NCBI GenBank assembly: GCA_018820745.1 | Contig: JAHJNP010000174.1 | Coordinates: forward strand, 1 to 13,703 | DNA: 13,703 bases | Direction of reading: 5' to 3' | Source: Gammaproteobacteria bacterium | GTDB lineage: Bacteria; Pseudomonadota; Gammaproteobacteria; Burkholderiales; Thiobacillaceae | In this document: piece by piece, positions 5,995 to 13,190 of the stretch | How the letters are laid out: each line of letters begins with the position of its first letter | How positions within the stretch are numbered: the stretch's first letter is position 1 | Notes under the pieces: model-generated | Databases searched by the model: none | What the model was told of the DNA's origin: nothing | What the model saw: the letters and a program-made list of their open reading frames with translations, nothing else | Program-made: the position numbers and the translations under genes

Positions 5995-7392
5995 ATGAAG
6001 AAGTCCACGCTTGCCCTGACCCTGATCGCTGCCTTCGCCGCCAACGTCCACGCGGATAATGCCGTAAACGGCCCGATGTCGTTCAACCCCATCGCCGCTT
6101 CCGCCTACGGCATGGAAAACGATGCCGACATCGCCGCCACCCCCTGGATCATTCCCAAGGGCTACGTCCAGTCCATCGTCTCCGACGAGACCGACCTCGA
6201 CATCTATGTCGCCAACGACTGGCCCGACATGAACACCGTCAACGAAACCGGCAAGCACGCCGGTCGCTACATGTACCGCACGCACGAAGTCCGCGGCGGC
6301 GCCATCGGCAACGACGGCAACTCCCTGCGCATCGACGGCGGCAGCGGCGGTGCCGTGTCCGTGGTCGACCTGAAAACCGGTGTCGCCAAGGAAATTGCCG
6401 GCCGTGCCGACTGGGAAGCGCTGGACGGCATCGTCTGGACCCCGTGGCGTACCGTGCTGTTCGCCGAAGAAGCCGGCACGGCTGCACGTCCCGATCCCGA
6501 TGCACCGCAAGCCCAGGCTGGCCTGGTGTACGAGCTCAAGCTCGACAAGCACGATCCGATGTCCGCCGAGAGCGTGAGCGTGCGTCCCATGCTGGGCGCG
6601 CTGGCCCACGAAGGCATCGAGATCGACGCCGAAGGCAACGTCTACGTCATCGACGAAGACCGCAAGGGTTCCATCTACAAGTTCGTGCCGGAAAACTACG
6701 GCGACCTCTCCAGCGGCCAGTTGTATGCCCTGAAGGTGATGAACGGTGCCAAGACCGGTGCCGCCGAATGGGTCGCCCTTGATATGACCCAGGCGCAGAT
6801 CAAGGCGCACGCGGCCGCGACCGCCGTCGGCGCCACCGAGTATTGCCGTCCCGAAGACATCGAGCGCATCGACAGCACCCTGTATGTGGCACTGACCTGC
6901 GAGGACGTCGACAACGCCGCCAACACCAGCGGCCAAGGTGCGGTCATGGCCATCGGGCTGGGCGAGCAGCCTGTCGTCAGCTACGTTGTAGCTGCCGGCA
7001 AGAACGCCCCGCTGGAAGTCAAGCCCACCGTCGACGCCAACGGCAACGTCGTGCCCGGCGTGACCGGTTTCAAGGGCCCGGACAACCTGGCCAATGGCCC
7101 GGATGGCAAGCTGTGGATCGTGGAAGACAATAGCTGGAGCGACATTTGGGTGTACGACCCGCGTTCCAAGGATGCCAACAAGGACGGCTACAAGGATGGC
7201 GTGCATCTGTTCGCTTCGCTGAAGGACAAGCCGGCTGAGGGCAGCGGCATTTACTTCGGCAAGGACCCGCACACCCTGTACGTCAACGTGCAGCATTCCG
7301 GCACCGGCAACGACAAGACCATGGCCATTACCAAGCAGCACAAAGGCCACGACAAGCACCACAAAGGCAACCACAAGCACCACAATGACTGA
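5995..7392 (+). CDS. Exported PhoX/DUF839-family protein with His-rich tail
   Basis: The 465-residue product starts at an ATG with GGGAG 7 bases upstream. Residues 1-20 (MKKSTLALTLIAAFAANVHA) are a Sec signal peptide ending in a VHA cleavage site, so the protein is periplasmic or secreted. The body shows the repeated blade motifs of the PhoX/DUF839 family: WEALDGIVWTPWRTVLFAEE from 140, HEGIEIDAEGNVYVIDED from 205, IYKFVPENYG, CRPEDIE from 284, and GPDNLANGPDGKLWIVED near 361-378. Family members include calcium- and iron-dependent alkaline phosphatases that release phosphate from organic esters. Acidic residues for metal binding are plentiful, but I cannot confirm the phosphatase site. Unlike typical PhoX it has no twin-arginine signal and is shorter than the well-studied enzyme. 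The last 19 residues hold seven His and may bind metal. It is monocistronic, with a strong terminator behind it. Confidence 0.75.
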   Translation: MKKSTLALTLIAAFAANVHADNAVNGPMSFNPIAASAYGMENDADIAATPWIIPKGYVQSIVSDETDLDIYVANDWPDMNTVNETGKHAGRYMYRTHEVRGGAIGNDGNSLRIDGGSGGAVSVVDLKTGVAKEIAGRADWEALDGIVWTPWRTVLFAEEAGTAARPDPDAPQAQAGLVYELKLDKHDPMSAESVSVRPMLGALAHEGIEIDAEGNVYVIDEDRKGSIYKFVPENYGDLSSGQLYALKVMNGAKTGAAEWVALDMTQAQIKAHAAATAVGATEYCRPEDIERIDSTLYVALTCEDVDNAANTSGQGAVMAIGLGEQPVVSYVVAAGKNAPLEVKPTVDANGNVVPGVTGFKGPDNLANGPDGKLWIVEDNSWSDIWVYDPRSKDANKDGYKDGVHLFASLKDKPAEGSGIYFGKDPHTLYVNVQHSGTGNDKTMAITKQHKGHDKHHKGNHKHHND

Positions 7393-7430
7393 TGAGGTGT
7401 GAGTGAGGGGGATTCCACCCCCCCCGCGCT

Positions 7431-7464
7431 AAACCCCCTGCCGATTCGGCAGGGGGTTTTTTAT
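7431..7464 (+). terminator. Strong intrinsic terminator of the PhoX-like gene
   Basis: CCCCCTGCCG (7434-7443), loop ATT, CGGCAGGGGG (7447-7456) is a perfect 10-base-pair stem, extended by AAA/TTT and followed by six T (7457-7462). It starts 38 bases past the stop codon. A second G5/C-run hairpin (7407-7422) precedes it. On the - strand only TTT follows the stem, so it is a weaker stop for the convergent secretion operon. Confidence 0.93.
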
Positions 7465-7591
7465 TTCCGTCCTGGGGATATGAAAGGGGCGCACGGGTCT
7501 TCTGCGTTCCCGGATCCAGCCGTCCGGATCAACTGGTTGATGGGCTCGTTATGGTGACGGCCTCACCTGCTGGGGCTGGGTGGCTGGAAGG

Positions 7592-8033
7592 CTAAAAGAC
7601 AAAGCGCCAGTCGGCATAGCTGGCCGCACCGGAGAATGCCTCGTCTTCGGGCAAGAATCCTGCGATCTTGAAGGGGCGTTCCGTTGCCCGGCTCATGACA
7701 CCGACGATGCCCTGGGTATCGGGCGCGCGGATCAGCGCGAACTCGCCACCGGTCAGGGGGCCGCGCTACGCACGGCGCAGGTGCCGCACGGTGCTGGGGC
7801 GGCGGTTGTCTTGCAGCAGGTTGTCGATGCTTTGCGGCAGGCCCGGGTGCGCGAGGTCGAGGGCATGGTCGCTGCGGATGGCCTGACGATACGGGTTGCC
7901 GATGAACAAACAGCCCGGCTTCGCGCATGCGCTGCGCTACAGCGTGCCCGCAGCGGCGAGGCCCATGCCGATCGCGCGACCAGCATCCGCGCTACAGGCA
8001 GGTGAAGCCGGACTGGGCGTTACCAGTCGGCAT
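7592..8033 (-). pseudogene. Degraded third pseudopilin of the secretion operon
   Basis: An ATG at 8033, inside the 3' end of the preceding pseudopilin gene, opens MPTGNAQSGFTCL and hits TAG at 7992-7994. GFT is a prepilin peptidase site. Traces continue in shifted frames: IGMGLAAAGTL then TAG (7937-7939); QRMREAGLF (in the frame of 7934); then, after a one-base shift at about 7908, LFIGNPYRQAIRS, SIDNLLQDNRRPSTVRHLRR, TAG (7766-7768), PLTGGEFALIRAPDTQG, IVGVMSRATERPFK and SYADWRFVF with a TAG stop at 7592-7594. From memory of the family, this order matches a GspG-like pseudopilin class with an FTYL-type N-terminus and motifs like LLFIGNQYRQAI, RHLRRLYRDPLTG and YADWKFVY. TAG sits where Trp, Trp and Tyr are expected. 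An intact gene would encode about 145 residues. It is last in the operon, so loss would not be polar. Confidence 0.8.
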
Positions 8034-8400
8034 AGGCGCTGCCGTCGCGCGCAGTGCCGGGCGCGCCGCTCTTGATGTCGTATACCGCGCCGGCTTCGTC
8101 GCCCGACGGCGCCACCACCTGCCAGGTGTCCGGATGTTCGGTGATCGGGTCGACCGGCAGCGCCCGCAGATACCGGTCGCTCACCAGCTCGTCGAGGCTG
8201 TCGGGGTAGCGGCCGCGGTCGCCATGGTATTTGTCGATGGCGTCGCGCATGACGGCGAGATCCTGCTTGAGGATGGTCTCGCGGGCGTTTTCCAGGTGCT
8301 TGAAATAGCGCGGCATCGCCAGCGCCAGCAGCAGCGCGATGATGGCCATCACCACCATCAGTTCGACCAGGGTGAAGCCGCGTTTAGTCCGTTTCAGCAT
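8020..8400 (-). CDS. GspG-like pseudopilin (second)
   Basis: This encodes 126 residues from the ATG at 8400, which has GGTGA about 6 bases upstream. A GTG at 8415 in the same frame would add five residues and overlap the preceding gene. The prepilin leader MLKRTKRG is followed by FTLVELMVVMAIIALLLALAMP: cleavage after Gly8, methylated Phe9, and the conserved Glu13 at +5. The rest has the pseudopilin pattern, with a long amphipathic helix (KHLENARETILKQDLAVMRDAIDKYHGD), RGRYPDSLDELVSDRYLRALPVDPIT, and an Asp/Gly-rich end YDIKSGAPGTARDGSAYADW. GspG-type subunits form the short periplasmic fibre that pushes substrates or scaffolds the secretin. It begins 4 bases after the stop of the first pseudopilin, and the third (degraded) one overlaps its end. 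Confidence 0.9.
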   Translation of the reverse strand: MLKRTKRGFTLVELMVVMAIIALLLALAMPRYFKHLENARETILKQDLAVMRDAIDKYHGDRGRYPDSLDELVSDRYLRALPVDPITEHPDTWQVVAPSGDEAGAVYDIKSGAPGTARDGSAYADW

Positions 8401-8404
8401 GGCT

Positions 8405-8890
8405 TCACCATTCACGATACGGCACGCCGTTCAAGCCCGTTTTGGCCGACAGCGAATAGACGTCATACACGTCACGCCCGGGCGCCGGCGCGTCGGGCGG
8501 GCTGGCGTAGCTGCGCAGCCCCCAGGTTTCGGCTGCAGGTGCGGCCGGGTCGGGGTAAAACGGGTCGCGCGGCAGGCGGCGCAGAAAGTAGAGCTTGCTC
8601 GCGTCAGGCTTGGTCTGATCGGCCACGCCTCTCCACAGGGTATCCAGATCGGGCGGGTAGCCGCTGGCGCCCTCGGTCCTCGGGATGGGGCCGTTGTCCA
8701 CCGTTGCAATCTGTTTGTATTGATCGATTGCGGTGCGAATCTGCCGCAACGCCTCGCGCAACTCGGTTTCCTTGTGACGCTGCTGCACCAGCTGGGCGAA
8801 CGGCACCGCCATGCTGGCGAGCAGCGCGAGGATGGCCAGGGTGACCACCAGCTCGATCAGGCTGAAGCCGCTGTCGCGTCGGGCGTACAC
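8405..8890 (-). CDS. GspG-like pseudopilin (first)
   Basis: The 161-residue product starts at GTG 8890, the only start upstream of the leader in this frame. No clear ribosome-binding site precedes it, but the secretin stop codon is 6 bases upstream, so translation is probably coupled. The leader MYARRDSG is cut before [22 protein letters not shown]; Glu13 is the +5 residue. The helix continues [26 protein letters not shown], then [19 protein letters not shown] and [15 protein letters not shown], the RxxPxDP pattern shared by GspG-type pseudopilins, and a C-terminal [20 protein letters not shown]. It should be processed by prepilin peptidase, which is not encoded in this window, and assemble with the neighbouring pseudopilin at the inner membrane. 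Confidence 0.9.
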   Translation of the reverse strand: MYARRDSGFSLIELVVTLAILALLASMAVPFAQLVQQRHKETELREALRQIRTAIDQYKQIATVDNGPIPRTEGASGYPPDLDTLWRGVADQTKPDASKLYFLRRLPRDPFYPDPAAPAAETWGLRSYASPPDAPAPGRDVYDVYSLSAKTGLNGVPYREW

Positions 8891-8896
8891 GACTGA

Positions 8897-10852
8897 TTAG
8901 TCGTCCGCTGCCGCGGGTGGCGGCGTCTGCTGGACCTGTCCGGCAGGTGCGGCATCCGGCGCAGCCACGCCATCGATCGGCGGTTCGACCCCGAACGGTT
9001 CGACCCCGGTGCCGTCGGGCAGGGCCGGCGGCGGCAACGACGTCTGCGCCATTGCGGGCGCAGCGGGTGTAGACAGGCCGCCGCCGATGGCGTTTTCGGT
9101 GCCGCCGCGGAACTCGGTCAGCGCCGGCTGACGGGTGGCGTCGCTGCGCAGCACGCGCGGCGTGATCAGGAGCACGATCTCGGTTTTGCTGCGCTCGTCG
9201 CGCTGGTTGGAGAACAGCCGCCCCAGCAGCGGCAGGTCGCCCAGCCCCGGCACGCGGCTGGCGGTGCTGCGATCCTCGTCCGAGATCAGTCCGGCCAGCA
9301 CCTGGGTTTCGCCGTCCTTCAGGCGCAGCGTGGTGCCGGCATTGCGGGTGCCGATCTGATAGGTCAGGGTGCCGCTGCTGCTGCGGATTTCGCGCACGAT
9401 GCTGGAGACCTCCAGGCCGACCTTGATCTGCACGTCATCGCGCATCAGCACGTGGGGCTCGACGTCGAGCTTGAGCCCCACGTCCAGATACGACACCGAT
9501 TCAGAAATCACGCCGGTCGAGGTGGTGTTGGAGGTGATGACCGGCACCTTGTCGCCGATGTGGATCTTGGCCTTCTCGCGGTTCTTCACGCGGATGCGCG
9601 GATTGGCGAGAATGTTGACGTCGCTGTCGTCCTTGCGGAAATTAACCGTGGGGACGGGACTGATGGCAATCTGGCTTGCCGTGATGTTTTTCAAGCTCTC
9701 GACCGTCAGCACGGAGGCGGCGGGGGTCGTGTTGGTGACGATGCCGTCGACAATGGTCGAGCTTGTTGACGGCGGCAAATTCAACAGCGAAAACTGGTTC
9801 GGATACTGCACCCCCAGATCGAGCAGCCGCCCGCGTTTGACTTCGAGCACCTCGACATCCAGCATCACTTCCGGCTCGGCCAGATCCTGCACCGCGATGA
9901 TCTTCTCCGCCAGGCGGATGGCTTCGGGCGTATCGCGCATCACCAGCAGGTTCAGCCGCTCGTCGACGTACACATCCTTGGCCTTGATCAAGGTGCGCAG
10001 CATCGCCATGGTCGACTTGGCGTCGGCATTACCCAGATAGAAGCTTTTCACCAGCAGTTCCTGATACGCCTTCTGCTTTTGCGGCTGGTCGGGATAGATC
10101 AGCAGGGTGTTGGCGTTGACCACCTTTTTCGACAGCTGGCCGGTCATCAGCAGCATGTCCACTGCGTCGGCGATCGGCGTATCGCGCGCGAACAGGGTGG
10201 CTTTCGTATCCAGCCGCACGTCCTTGTCGAAAATGAAGTTGATGCCCGACTGCCGCGCGATCATGTCGAACACGTTGCGCAGCGTGGTATCGCGAAATTC
10301 CAGGGTGATGGGCTTGCGGTAAGCCGCGTCCAGTTCGCGCGGATTGAGTTCATCGGCGGTGCGCGCCGCCTGGATCTGTTGCAGCAGTGCCTGCGCACCG
10401 GCATGACCGGGTGACTGCGCCAGGATCAGGCGCGCTGCCTGTTCCGCTTCGGCCGGGTGGGCATCCGCCAATGCCTGGCTCGCCGTTTGCAAGGCCTGCT
10501 CGTGCTGGCGTGCCGTGGCCAGGTTGGACAGGAGCATGCCTGCACGCGGATTCTCGGGATGCAGTGCAAGCGCCTTGCGCAGCGTGGCTTCGGCAGCGTC
10601 GAAGCGCGATGCATCCACATCCTGCTGCGCCTGGGTCAACAGATTGCTGGTCTGGCGCTCGCGCTGGGTGTGGTAATAGGCCTTGAGCTCGATATTGTCG
10701 GGTTCCTTGGCCAGGCCTGCGTGCAGGTGTTGCAGGCCTTCTTCGGCTTTCCCGGCGGCGATCAGTTCACGCCCCTCGTTGAGGCCGGTGCTGGCGCAGC
10801 CAGCCAGGGCGAGGAGTGTGGCGCTCAGACAAATAGTTCGGGTGTGCTGCAA
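8897..10852 (-). CDS. TPR-bearing lipoprotein secretin (GspD/PilQ family)
   Basis: The 651-residue product starts with TTG at 10852, backed by AGGAG 6 bases upstream. The signal peptide MQHTRTICLSATLLALAGC has a lipobox LAGC, so Cys19 should be lipidated and the protein sent to the outer membrane without a separate pilotin. Residues about 24-165 form TPR-like helical repeats. An N0/STN domain follows at about 181-252 (PITLEFRDTTLRNVFDMIAR), an N1-like domain at about 265-322, and the secretin barrel at about 329-567. The barrel includes DVNILANPRIRVKNREKAKIHIGDKVP and the secretin signature VPGLGDLPLLGRLF 534-547. The last 80 residues are a low-complexity Pro/Ala/Gly tail. Secretins form the multimeric gate for secreted proteins or pili. 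The TPR front end resembles MshL/PilQ-like and Tad-like variants more than classical GspD. It begins 1 base after the GspC/PilP-like stop. Confidence 0.93.
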   Translation of the reverse strand: MQHTRTICLSATLLALAGCASTGLNEGRELIAAGKAEEGLQHLHAGLAKEPDNIELKAYYHTQRERQTSNLLTQAQQDVDASRFDAAEATLRKALALHPENPRAGMLLSNLATARQHEQALQTASQALADAHPAEAEQAARLILAQSPGHAGAQALLQQIQAARTADELNPRELDAAYRKPITLEFRDTTLRNVFDMIARQSGINFIFDKDVRLDTKATLFARDTPIADAVDMLLMTGQLSKKVVNANTLLIYPDQPQKQKAYQELLVKSFYLGNADAKSTMAMLRTLIKAKDVYVDERLNLLVMRDTPEAIRLAEKIIAVQDLAEPEVMLDVEVLEVKRGRLLDLGVQYPNQFSLLNLPPSTSSTIVDGIVTNTTPAASVLTVESLKNITASQIAISPVPTVNFRKDDSDVNILANPRIRVKNREKAKIHIGDKVPVITSNTTSTGVISESVSYLDVGLKLDVEPHVLMRDDVQIKVGLEVSSIVREIRSSSGTLTYQIGTRNAGTTLRLKDGETQVLAGLISDEDRSTASRVPGLGDLPLLGRLFSNQRDERSKTEIVLLITPRVLRSDATRQPALTEFRGGTENAIGGGLSTPAAPAMAQTSLPPPALPDGTGVEPFGVEPPIDGVAAPDAAPAGQVQQTPPPAAADD

Positions 10853-10853
10853 C

Positions 10854-11390
10854 TCAATCTCCTGTGCGCAGGCTGCGCGTCTGGTCCAGCGGTAGGTAAG
10901 TGAAATTCAGCAGGCCGCCGGTCACCGGTTCCAGCCGCCATACGCCGTCGAGCACCTGGCCTGCGCGCACGCTGACCGGCAGCGCGCCGCGCGCCAGGTA
11001 ATACGTGGTCTGGCCGGCTTCCTGCCAGCGCCCCATGTAGCTGAAAGGCAGCGCAGGCGTCTGCGGCGGAGGCGGTGGCACATAGGGGGGCGGCGGCGGC
11101 GGTGGCGGCGCAACGAACCAGGTCTGTTCGGGGAACAGATTGGCACGGGCGAGTGCCAGCCGCGATTCGGCTTCGTGCGCTGTCGTCGCGGCAACGACTG
11201 CTTGGTCGGGGGCTGCGGGAAGGGGGGCGCGCGTCGCCGGCTCGGCCACCCCGACCAGATCGGCGTCGGCGTCGCTCGCCGGTTCGTTGACCGCCAGCCA
11301 GGCCGACCAGGCGGCGACGCCCGCCAGCGCGAGATACAAAACCGAACGCCGCCGCTTGTTGTCCGGGGCGTGATTCGTGGCTTCGGTCAC
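10854..11390 (-). CDS. GspC/PilP-like inner-membrane linker protein
   Basis: The 178-residue product starts with GTG 11390, with GGAGG 7 bases upstream and a GTGA overlap with the gene before it. There is a short basic cytoplasmic N-terminus, one membrane segment at about 16-34 (SVLYLALAGVAAWSAWLAV), and a flexible Ala/Pro/Asp-rich periplasmic stretch. Two proline tracts follow (95-102 and 105-109). The small C-terminal domain at 114-178 (LPFSYMGRWQEAGQTTYYLARG, then VSVRAGQVLDGVWRLEPV and LNFTYLPLDQ) is beta-rich and resembles the HR domain of GspC and the domain of PilP, both of which dock onto the N-domains of the secretin. It lies directly before the secretin gene, which fits that role. 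The likely function is linking the inner-membrane platform to the secretin; the choice between the GspC and PilP names is not settled by sequence. Confidence 0.8.
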   Translation of the reverse strand: MTEATNHAPDNKRRRSVLYLALAGVAAWSAWLAVNEPASDADADLVGVAEPATRAPLPAAPDQAVVAATTAHEAESRLALARANLFPEQTWFVAPPPPPPPPYVPPPPPQTPALPFSYMGRWQEAGQTTYYLARGALPVSVRAGQVLDGVWRLEPVTGGLLNFTYLPLDQTRSLRTGD

Positions 11391-11917
11391 GGCGCGGCCT
11401 CCACGAACAGGCTCAGGCGCAGTTCGGCCTGCAGTTCGGCGGATTCGATGCGCTCGCGTTTCAGCTCGAGTTCGTCCAGCGTCAGGTTGGGCAGGCGCTC
11501 CAGCGCTGCGGCAAGAAAGGCATGCAGCGCAGGGTAGGGCGCCTCGACCGGCAGCACCAACTGCCAGCGCGCAAGCGTCGTGCCCGCCAGCGGCGATACG
11601 CTGTACTGGCCGCGCGGCAAACGCATGCCGTGCGCATGCGCCAGCCGTTCCAGTTCGCCGATGCGTTGCGAGGCTTCGCCCGTCGGCGGCAACATGGCCA
11701 GCGGATTGAGCGGGGCCGGCGCAGGATCGGCGGCGTGCGTGGCCGCGGCCAGGCGCAGCGCGGCCAGTTTTTCATGCTGTGCGACGGCTGTCCGCTGCAG
11801 GGACCCGACCTGGGTCAGCTGCAGCAGCACTGCGACCGCCAGCAAGCCCAGCCCCACCAGCCCGGTGGTCCCCAGACGGCGTACCCATTGATGCAGGTGC
11901 CAGCGCAGCGCGATCAT
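11387..11917 (-). CDS. PilO/GspM-like inner-membrane platform protein
   Basis: The 176-residue product starts at ATG 11917, with GGAG 9 bases upstream and an ATGA overlap with the PilN-like gene. A longer frame to 12508 exists but runs through the upstream gene. The N-terminus MIALRWHLHQWVRRLG is cytoplasmic and basic, and one membrane helix follows at about 17-35 (TTGLVGLGLLAVAVLLQLT). A coiled-coil-like segment QRTAVAQHEKLAALRLAAAT comes next, then an Ala/Pro linker and a ferredoxin-like periplasmic domain from about 75 (GELERLAHAHGMRLPRGQYS; LPVEAPYPALHAFLAAALERLP; LELKRERIESAELQAELRLSLFVE). This layout matches PilO and GspM, which pair with PilN/GspL beneath the secretin. Sequence similarity in this family is low, so the call rests on layout and gene order. 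Confidence 0.75.
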   Translation of the reverse strand: MIALRWHLHQWVRRLGTTGLVGLGLLAVAVLLQLTQVGSLQRTAVAQHEKLAALRLAAATHAADPAPAPLNPLAMLPPTGEASQRIGELERLAHAHGMRLPRGQYSVSPLAGTTLARWQLVLPVEAPYPALHAFLAAALERLPNLTLDELELKRERIESAELQAELRLSLFVEAAP

Positions 11918-12429
11918 GGTTCCAGCTCCACCAGGATGTTGAAGCGCACTGGTTTTTGCGCGTCGTCCGCCTGCTCTTCGTGCTGGGTGAGCGCGGCGCG
12001 CCTGATCCCCGGCTGCTGTTGCAGGACTTCGATGAATGCGACGGCATCCGCCAGTTGCCGCGCTTCGGCCACCAGTTTGATTTGCGACTTGGCCTGCACC
12101 GCGTCGAGCGAGACCAGCGCGACCTTGCTGCTGCGCGCGTTGGCCAGCGCGTCGAAAGCGGGCTGCCAGGAATAGGCGAGTTGCGCCGCGATACGCGTCT
12201 GTGTGGTTTTCGCTACTTGATCCGTGGGGGTGGCGGATTTGACCGCTGCGCGTGGGCGGGACTGCTCTAACGCAGCAATCTGCAGTGCCAGTCCGGCCTC
12301 GGTTGCGCGTGCCGCCAGCAGATTGCTCATGGACCAGCCCAGCGCCGCCACGCCGGCCAGCGCCAGCACGATACCCAGCTTGCCGGGGCGCGCCGGTCGC
12401 GCATGAAAATCGAATTCGAGACGCGCCAT
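11914..12429 (-). CDS. PilN/GspL-periplasmic-like inner-membrane protein
   Basis: The 171-residue product starts at ATG 12429, 2 bases after the stop of the preceding gene. The frame is open to 12477, but those codons lie inside the neighbour. The ribosome-binding site is weak (AGG about 10 bases upstream), so translation may be coupled. The short N-terminus MARLEFDFHARPARPGKLG fits the conserved PilN end that binds PilM. A membrane helix follows at about 18-36 (GIVLALAGVAALGWSMSNL), then a coiled-coil stretch, and a ferredoxin-like periplasmic domain (AFDALANARSSKVALVSLDAV; KLVAEARQLADAVAFIEVLQ; FNILVELEP). PilN and the C-terminal half of GspL have this design. The module thus splits what classical GspL fuses: a cytoplasmic part in one gene, membrane and periplasmic parts in the next. 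Confidence 0.75.
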   Translation of the reverse strand: MARLEFDFHARPARPGKLGIVLALAGVAALGWSMSNLLAARATEAGLALQIAALEQSRPRAAVKSATPTDQVAKTTQTRIAAQLAYSWQPAFDALANARSSKVALVSLDAVQAKSQIKLVAEARQLADAVAFIEVLQQQPGIRRAALTQHEEQADDAQKPVRFNILVELEP

Positions 12430-12431
12430 CT

Positions 12432-13190
12432 TTATATGCCTGCCAGCGCCAGTGCGCCGCCAACCTGGCTGTCGCACGGCAGCATCTGCCAGCGCGCATT
12501 ATCGGCATCCGGCGTTGACACCGCGCCGACCCCGAGTGCCTGGATCCACACCGTGGGCATCGCGGGCAGCGTCGACCAGGCGGCCTCGCGCTCGATCAGT
12601 TCGGGCAGCGCCGTGATCCAATCGGCGTCGACCGGCTGGCCGGCGAGGTGCTGCCAGACGCCGTTTGCCCCACCAAACAGGCCCAGCCAGCCCGGCTCGA
12701 CAAGCGCCCACCAGCCCTCAAATTTCTTCGGTAGGCGCTGCGCGGCGATGCTGGAAAGCGGACGGATGGTCACGTCGCGAAAACCGTGACGGGCCAGCAG
12801 CGCATCCAGCTGCTGCGCGAACGATTCGTCGATCGCCGCGCCAACGAGTCCGGCCTGCGGCGGCTGGCCGTGCACCTGCACCCGCCAGCGGGCCGCTTCG
12901 TCGCCGTATATTTCGCGCAGGCTGGCAGCCACCAGCGCCGCTTCCTCGCTCCGGCGCAAAGCCTTGCCGGGCGGTGGTGTGAGGACGTGGCGCACGAAGT
13001 GCTGCGACAGCACCACCTCGACCCGGCGGCTATGCCAGGCCGGATCGCCAAGCGCCTCGTCCAGCAGCGGCAGCAGGCTCGTTGCACTGCGCTCATGCGT
13101 GGTCAGCAGGCGTGTGCCGTGCGGATTCAGCAAGGCTGCCTCGCCGGGCGCGAGCGCGATGCGGAGCGTTTCAGCCGACCAGCGTGACAC
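12432..13190 (-). CDS. PilM/GspL cytoplasmic-domain-like protein
   Basis: The 252-residue product starts with GTG 13190, backed by GAGGAG 7 bases upstream within the end of the ATPase gene (20-base overlap). It has no signal peptide or membrane helix. Weak similarity and position suggest a cytoplasmic actin-like adaptor such as PilM or the N-terminal half of GspL, which couples the secretion ATPase to the inner-membrane platform. Visible parts are LRIALAPGEAALLNPHGTR at the start, VEVVLSQHFVRHVLTP, a helix SEEAALVAASLREIYGDEA, VGAAIDESFAQQLDALLARHGF, and a Trp-rich middle (KKFEGWWALVEPGWLGLFGG). Clear ATP-binding motifs of PilM are not seen, so nucleotide binding is doubtful. It is shorter than PilM (about 350), and the call leans on operon order. 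Confidence 0.62.
   Translation of the reverse strand: MSRWSAETLRIALAPGEAALLNPHGTRLLTTHERSATSLLPLLDEALGDPAWHSRRVEVVLSQHFVRHVLTPPPGKALRRSEEAALVAASLREIYGDEAARWRVQVHGQPPQAGLVGAAIDESFAQQLDALLARHGFRDVTIRPLSSIAAQRLPKKFEGWWALVEPGWLGLFGGANGVWQHLAGQPVDADWITALPELIEREAAWSTLPAMPTVWIQALGVGAVSTPDADNARWQMLPCDSQVGGALALAGI

Noticed and set aside
5992..7383. A 463-codon frame on the - strand opposite the PhoX-like gene
   Set aside because: Antisense shadow: low-complexity Val/Gly/Asp/His protein with no start signal, while the + strand shows a signal peptide and family motifs.
7580..8005. A 141-codon + frame, and - strand frames at 7563-7928 and 7753-7986, as genes
   Set aside because: None has a ribosome-binding site or domain. 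The region is better explained by the degraded pseudopilin, whose motifs run through several frames.
11918..12508. Longer form of the PilO-like protein from 12508
   Set aside because: It would run through the PilN-like gene in another frame. ATG 11917 has a ribosome-binding site and the usual ATGA overlap.
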